DNA from: Oxyruncus cristatus
Taxonomy: Eukaryota > Chordata > Aves > Passeriformes > Cotingidae
Direction of reading: 5' to 3'
Assembly: GCA_013399855.1 (NCBI GenBank)
Contig: VXAY01002200.1
Span: 71,263 to 135,262 of the forward strand
Length of the DNA: 64,000 nucleotides
The first letter of the stretch is position 1. Every line of letters begins with the position of its first letter. The notes under the pieces are model-generated. The model did not search any database. It was not told the DNA's origin and saw only the letters and a program-made list of their open reading frames with translations. The position numbers were made by a program, and so were the translations under genes. This document shows positions 58,124 to 64,000 of this stretch, one piece after another.

Positions 58124-60460
58124 GTAGCAAGAATGCTGCTGTTAATATCTTGATCAAGAAGCCCTCATAAAGTCCTTCCCTATCCAACAGTTCTGCTATG
58201 TTCATGATCATAACATTTTGGTTTTCCCTTCTAAGCGTAAGAGAACCCAGGGAGAAATAAAGTCATGCAAAAACTCCTTGGGCTAACTTTTTGCTATGGA
58301 CATGAAAGTGGAACCAAGTATGGTATCACTGGAGCTGGGAGCTGCATGAGAAAAATGCACACCCAGGGTTGCTCCACACCATATACTCCCATTATGTAAG
58401 ACCTTGATCAGAGTACTCTACATTTGTGTCTACATCACTCTCCACATGCAAAGGCAGCTCGACTTACCTCTCGCTGTGCTCCTGGTAGTTGACACGTGTG
58501 ATCTGAGGCTTCCCCAAAGGAACAGAGATGATAGACTAAAGCTGATCAGAGCTGCTCTCCCTGGCTTTGTTTTGTTCACAGCTAATACATGAGGCAGCTT
58601 TGTGGGACTCCTCTTGTTCTCTCCATCTTTTTCCCCTGCGGTCCTTTGGTCATGCCAATCATTTTGAGAGAGGATAAAGGCAGATACATAAAGGTACAGT
58701 AAGGAAGGGGTAGTGTGCCCTCCAGCTACTTTGCCCAGATGTAGATTTTCCCCACACAGTTTTCCTCCTCTAGGCATGGTGGAATATGCTTTGATTTCCC
58801 ATCCCTTCTAAACTCATTATCATCTGAAGTCAGTGACATTGGTACAAATTAACACCTGGTTTTCTTCATTTGTAATGAAGAGAAAACATACCAGGTGAAC
58901 ATTTAAGAAAATCAATTCCCATGATAAAGCCACGGATATTAAAAAGAGAAAGAGAAAGGAACACAAAGATTACCGAGTACAGCTCTCCCACAGCAGCAGA
59001 CAGAGTGGCAGCCAGCCATTGTTCTGAAAGGCAGCATCAGCACCAAGAATCAGATGACTAAGCTCCTGATGAATGAAATATTTTTACTATGCTGAAAAAA
59101 TTCTGGCACTGCAGGGGGACTTAGAATAAAGGAAGAAATTTGAAGAGCCTTTCTGAAGGACACCATCAGATAACCTTCTGCTGCAAGAAATTCCAGTGGT
59201 TCTGGGTTTCAGAAGGGGTAAAAGGATACAGGCTTAAATTAGGTGGACTTGATGAGAACGCATGTGAGTAGTATTCTTCGCTAAATGTCATCAATATTGT
59301 TGTGAAAGACATGATGCAATGTTGGTTACAGTGCAAGTTGGCTCTGAAAAGGCAAGAGAGCCTGGGCATCCCTGAGCCTTGCAAGTGAAGAAATGGCTTC
59401 AGCATCTTAAAGTGTTACTCCTGCTCAGTTCCTCATTGTTATCCCTCTGCTGAAGGGTGGGGAGCCTGCACAGAGCTGGCAGGGAATATGGTACCTACAG
59501 CTCAGATGCTGTCATTCACAGTCCGGTAGCTCAGCACAAACCCCCTTTGTCATAGAGCTGGGGAGTGGTCAAATCGCAAAAGCAAATTCAGCAGCACTCA
59601 CATTCTCACTTGACTGGATATCACAACTGCCTTCTGAGACCCCATCCAGAGGTAATGTGGGTATCTGCGTTGCACTGATGTGTCCTGGATGTACCCTTTA
59701 TGGGCACCCAATGTTTCTCATTGCTGGCAATGTGACCCTATGCTCAGCAAAAAGAAGACAGGGACCAGAGGAAGATTGTTGAGAGGGGCCATTCATAAGC
59801 CAATGTCATTCATAAGTCTGATAGCGTCAGCACCATTTGATTAAACTGGAATTATAGAAAGATGCTTCAGCTCACCCTTACAAGAATGAAAGACAAAAAC
59901 ATAAGGAAATTAAGTTTTGGAGTCTCATGTATAGTCATAAATACATGGATATGTCTGTGGTGAAAATTTAAGGCTATATATACACTATGATAAGGAAATA
60001 TTAACAAAGAAGGTTTGCAGTGTGAACTGAACTTTAAAATGTCTTGTGGGTTTTTTTACTTCTGAAAATATCTTCTGATCTTTCCCTTCATTGAAATATA
60101 CAAAATTTTCCCCGTAATCTTACGTATTTCAATTTGTGAGCTAAAGAGTTTGCAATGCTATTGCAACTAAGTGGTTCTTTTAAAACTTACTGTGCTGCAT
60201 TCTCTGACAAGAGTTATCAGAAATGTTTTGCAAAACAAACCTTCACTTCAGTATAGCCTTGTATGTGGATAGGTTAGGTATCAACTTGGGTCTGGAGGAA
60301 ACAGTACAATTAGGACGCTACAATTAGGAGCAATGCACATAATTTCAATATAGAGGCCTAAATCCATTCAAAAATCAAACTTAGTAAGGACTGAGACTCC
60401 AACACAAGGTTTGCTCTTGTACCTAAAAACCAGGATATCTGCTCTACTGATTTAGTGAAG
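58124..60460. other. Single-copy noncoding DNA, nothing recognised
   Basis: Unique sequence between two CR1 insertions. No gene or repeat recognised; the minus-strand frame at 58430-58777 has no domain. Confidence 0.5.
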
Positions 60461-60724
60461 TCATAGAATAATAGAATCACAGAACAGCTTAGTTTGGAAG
60501 GGACATTAAAGTTCATCTAGTTACCACCCCCTTGCCATGGGCAGGGACACCTTCATGTAGACCACGTTACTCAGAACTACATCCAGCCTGGCCTTGAACA
60601 CTGCCAGTGATGGGGCATCCACAGCTTCTCTGGGCAACTTGTTCCAGTGTCTGACCACCCTCACAGTAAAGAATTTCTTCCAAGCATCTAATCTACACCT
60701 GCTCTCTTTCAGTTTGAAGCAATT
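60461..60724 (-). mobile_element. CR1 LINE, 3' fragment
   Basis: The minus-strand CR1 end begins TCATAGAATAATAGAATCAC, then GTTTGGAAGGGACATTAAAG, followed by the complement of the ORF2 C-terminus: CATCCAGCCTGGCCTTGAAC, GGGCATCCACAGCTTCTCTG, CTTGTTCCAGTGTCTGACCA and CAGTAAAGAATTTCTTCC. It stops at about TTTGAAGCAATTTT. About 260 bp, better preserved than the other minus-strand stubs. Confidence 0.96.
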
Positions 60725-61461
60725 TTAAATGGTGTAAACAAAGTTGGGATCAGATCTGGAGGTCAAAATTTGTGCTCGTTTCCTTAGTAATTCTATTCCT
60801 TTTTCTTCTGAAAATATCAAACCCAAAATCCAAGGCTTCAGTAGGCACACGGCATCTACAAAGCCTTCATTAAGGGTGCTGTGATGCTTTGAAGCTCCGC
60901 TGTGCAACTATTAACTGATCTTATTTAACAAACAGTGCTCCAGACCTCTGTGTGTTTTCTGTGGCTGAACAGGTGATGATTTTCTCTTTGCTGCCACTAC
61001 TCAAGGACTTTCCAATACCAGGACCCAGGCTCCAGTTCTGGGGTCAGGGGTCCAGGCTGAAGCAGAGGAAAAGAGAAATGTTATCTTTATTGATTTCTAG
61101 TTCAAAGAAAGCGTTTTGCTTTCACACTTTGAAAAACACAGACTATCAGGTCATCTCACAGCCAGGTTAATAGTGGGGTTTGTTTTACTTCATGGCTAAC
61201 ACGATTGTTATATTTTGTGCTTGTAGGAATAGAAACTATTCAAATGGCAGTTCCCTGTCTGTATATTCAAATTCCTTTCCAAATCTGTAGCTTGTTTATA
61301 CTGATGGGATTATTTTCACTGCCTCACAGATTTAAAAACAGACTTAGGTCCAGTTTTTCCTTACAGATGAATGCAACTCTGTGCATCAGGCTGCTGTACA
61401 GTGAGAAAGGGTAGTAAGTTACTTTGCTTACTTTCAAAGAAGATGTCACAGGTAAGTTCAG
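60725..61461. other. Single-copy noncoding DNA, nothing recognised
   Basis: Short interval between two oppositely oriented CR1 copies. No feature recognised. Confidence 0.5.
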
Positions 61462-62310
61462 GAAGTGTGTGTTGGATGAGTGGACAGTAGAGGTGGATGG
61501 GGAAGTGGCAGAATGGCAGGACTCAGAGGGTTGTGATAAGTAGTGCAGAGTCTAATTGGAGGCCTCTAGCTAATGGTGTCCCCAGGGGTCAGTAGCGGGT
61601 CCAGTTTTGTTCAGCTTATTCATCAGTGGCCTTGATGAAGGGACAGAGTTAACATCAGGAAATATTCTCTGCTGATGACACAAAACTGGGAGTAGTGGCC
61701 TTGAGTGGGAGATGGACAGGCAGGAGAGCTGGGCAATGAGGAGCCTTAAGAAGTTCAACAAAGGCAAGTGCAGGGTCCTGCACCTGGGAAAGAATAACCG
61801 CATGCACCAGTACAGGCTGGGGGTTGACACGCTGGAAAGCAGCTCTGTGGAGAAGAACCTGGGGGTCCTGGTGGACAACAAGTTGTCCATGACCAGCAGT
61901 GTGTCCTTGTGGACAAGAAGGCCAGTGGTATCCTGGGGTGCATTAGGAAGAGCATTGCCAGAGGGATGTGATCCTGCCTCTCAACTCTGCCCTGGTGAGA
62001 CCTCACCAGGAGTTTTGTATCTAATTCTGGACTTCACAGTTAAAGAAGACAAATAATTATGGGACATGATCCAGTGGAGGGCTACAGAGACAATTAGGGG
62101 ATTGGAGCACAAGCAGTGGACTGAAGCATCTATCTTACCAGAAGAGCTGGGCTACCCAGAGAGGTTATGAAGTCTCCTTCTCTGGAGATATTCCCAACAC
62201 ATCTGAATGCGATCCTGTTGAACTTGCTCTAGATGAACCTGCTTTACCAGGAGTGATGGACTAGATGATCTCCAGAGATCCCTTCCAACTCCAGTCATTC
62301 TGTGATTTTG
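61462..62310 (+). mobile_element. CR1 LINE, 5'-truncated, different 3' subfamily
   Basis: It begins in reverse-transcriptase sequence (GGTGTCCCCAGGGGTCAGTA near 61577, the VPxG-Q block). The A-D-D-T-K-L-G catalytic block follows at about 61671-61691. A 114-codon frame then carries FNKGKCRVLHLGKNNRMHQY, LGVDTLESSSVEKNLGVLVD and similar CR1 C-terminal motifs. The 3' UTR (GATGATCTCCAGAGATCCCT, TCCAACTCCAGTCATTCTGT) differs from the GAGGTCTTTTCC class at 34.8 and 58.1 kb, and the coding part differs too (NNRMHQYRLGVDTLESS versus the 57.5-kb copy). So at least two CR1 subfamilies inserted here. Frameshifts make it defective. Confidence 0.94.
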
Positions 62311-64000
62311 TATGTCGTATTTTAGAGACTAGCTCTAATGCACCAAATAACACACGTGCATCCTTGCTTGGGTCGTGAAACTCCATCTTATGGTGATGAT
62401 CATTTGATGAGCAGATGGCAAGAAGTAGGTATTTGTTCAAGGATGTATTAAGCACAACACTGGTACTACAGGTACAGTTAGTCTCAAGTATACCTGAAGA
62501 TGACTTCACAGAAAGGGAAGCAGGAAGATAACTAGGATGCAAACTAGGAAAGTTTAAGGGATTATTACTCTGATCATAAAATCACTAGATTATTTAAAAC
62601 AAGTGAGACCGAGAGTAAAATTCAGTAAACAGAGAGGAAGGATGAACAGTACAAGAAAGAGATGACAAAATTGATTCTATGTCACTTTAGTTGCCTCTGA
62701 ATTTCACTGTAAGCCTGATCTCAAAAGGGAATTAATAAATCCTATAGCTCTCCTTGAAATTATTTCACATTTATTTGCTCTTCTGTTCCTTGGAGACTGA
62801 TCAATAGGAATGCTGTCACACTGTCCCTGTGCAGTACAGTGAAGGTAAGATGCAACTGACTTATTACCAAAAGATTCCTGAAGTCTCAGAAGTCACCCAT
62901 TCCCAGTGAAATCCATCCAAATGTAACATCTGGTCTAACCTAAAAGAATCCTAAAAGGAACACAAATAATGACTTGGATACATAACCACATTGAGAAACT
63001 GGTTAGAAAGAGGCACATTTTCTGATTGCTATGTAAATGGTCCCAAGGCTTGCATAAAAGCACTAACTAGCATGACTTCACAAACCCTTTACTGGCAAAG
63101 GCAAATAAGATAAGGATTTTCTGTTCTGCTGCCATTGAATCTTTGAAGCAATGGTAATCTGGACAAACCAAGTTTTGCTTAACCTCCTATTACAGATAAA
63201 TAAATATGCCTAAAAGGAAAATACATATATTTTAACTGTGGGAGGAAAAACAGAGTTAGATAAAAAGTCCATCACATACAACTCAAAAGGGGTTTTATTT
63301 TTCAGTGTCTGTGGTCTTTTGGTTACTTTTAGAGATTACAATTATTGTGAGGAAACAACCAATTTCTCTCAGAAATATAAGAGAGTGTAAGAAGTAAAAA
63401 ACTAATGTTTTAAAGTGAAGCTAGGCCTTTGACATTCACATCAGTGATTTACTAAGTAATACATGCCTCTGCAACTATGCCAGCCTGCATTGTGGCTGCT
63501 TATCTAGCTGAAATAGAGCACTGTTATTGTGTTTGTTTCTAATGGAAAGAATATCTTTTCATATCTGGATGGCACCTCCTAAATTGATCAGGCAACAAAT
63601 TTAACAAGACAAAAGAGATTTTTTATTTTTTTTTTTTTGCACAGAAGATAACACAGTTGTGGGTGTTGAGCACAATGCACTAAATAGGCTGAGGTGGGAT
63701 TTGGCAGATGCACAAAGGAGAGGCCCACTGTGGGTCATTAAAGATGATTACTGGGAGAAAGATCCCAAGCTGTTGATTGCCAGGGAAGGGTCACCTTGCC
63801 TAGTAACCAAATTCCTTATATCCTTTCCTATAATGTTCTCCAGTGGTCAACATGAGAGTCATGACACTGGGCTAGGTGAAGTCTGTCTCATGTGCTTCAG
63901 TAGTTTTGCTGCTGCCTCATCTGCTGTTTCTCATCTTGCAGTTCATGAAGACAATTTTGAAATGCCATGTCTCAGTTTAGGACCTCTTCTTTCTCTGCTC
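62311..64000. other. Single-copy noncoding DNA, nothing recognised
   Basis: AT-rich unique sequence with a T-tract at about 63620-63640. No gene, RNA or transposon signal recognised. Confidence 0.5.

Noticed and set aside
1..64000. CRISPR arrays, tRNA/rRNA genes, operons, prokaryotic promoters or terminators
   Set aside because: No regularly spaced repeats with unique spacers, no tRNA-like cloverleaf or rRNA sequence noticed, and the repeat content shows a vertebrate nuclear genome.

Overview
The window looks like a piece of an avian nuclear genome. It is AT-rich, CpG-poor, single-copy DNA with no intact protein-coding gene. The dominant repeats are CR1-clade LINEs, most of them 5'-truncated, with the sauropsid/avian 3' end (a GATCT...AAGGTCCCTTCCAACC-type block followed by short ATTCTATG-like tails). 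One long terminal repeat matches my recollection of an avian endogenous-retrovirus LTR. I found no bacterial, phage or plasmid features, no rRNA or tRNA genes, no CRISPR array and no operon structure. The window is therefore intergenic DNA or the interior of very long introns. The species cannot be named from this sequence.

Layout. 0-10 kb is mostly unannotatable unique DNA with a short minus-strand CR1 end (5.6 kb), a possible MIR relic (6.5 kb) and a small CpG-dense patch (3.68-3.75 kb). 10.2-11.05 kb is a plus-strand CR1 whose tail has become a TAGTC pentamer array. 13.6-15.7 kb is a G+C-richer island with a CR1 scrap, a 60-bp tandem repeat and a cluster of degenerate TGGCTAACAAGCCC-like motifs. 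19.9-22.4 kb holds a minus-strand CR1 end, a poly-A gap, a possible MIR relic and one exon-like block (22273-22361). 27.4-29.0 kb has two plus-strand CR1 ends. 30.9-34.9 kb is the centrepiece: a nearly full-length but dead CR1 with recognisable ORF1 (SGNH-esterase-like) and ORF2 (endonuclease plus reverse transcriptase), broken by frameshifts and a 349-N gap. 42.1-42.4 kb may hold a hAT-transposase relic. 45.5-46.5 kb is the LTR. 48.7-49.05 kb is a much older CR1/L3-like relic. 57.06-58.12 kb and 61.46-62.31 kb are two more plus-strand CR1 copies carrying reverse-transcriptase remnants, with a minus-strand CR1 end between them at 60.46-60.72 kb.

The sequence also records its assembly history. 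All three single-N positions (1059, 31121, 50744) sit between near-identical direct duplications. This is what unmerged overlapping contig ends look like, so the duplications are probably not biological. The longer gaps fall in a poly-A tract and inside the CR1 reverse-transcriptase region.

I found no convincing new biological system. The best leads are the unidentified exon-like block at 22.3 kb, the CpG-dense patch at 3.7 kb, the hAT-like relic at 42.2 kb and the motif cluster at 15.4-15.65 kb.
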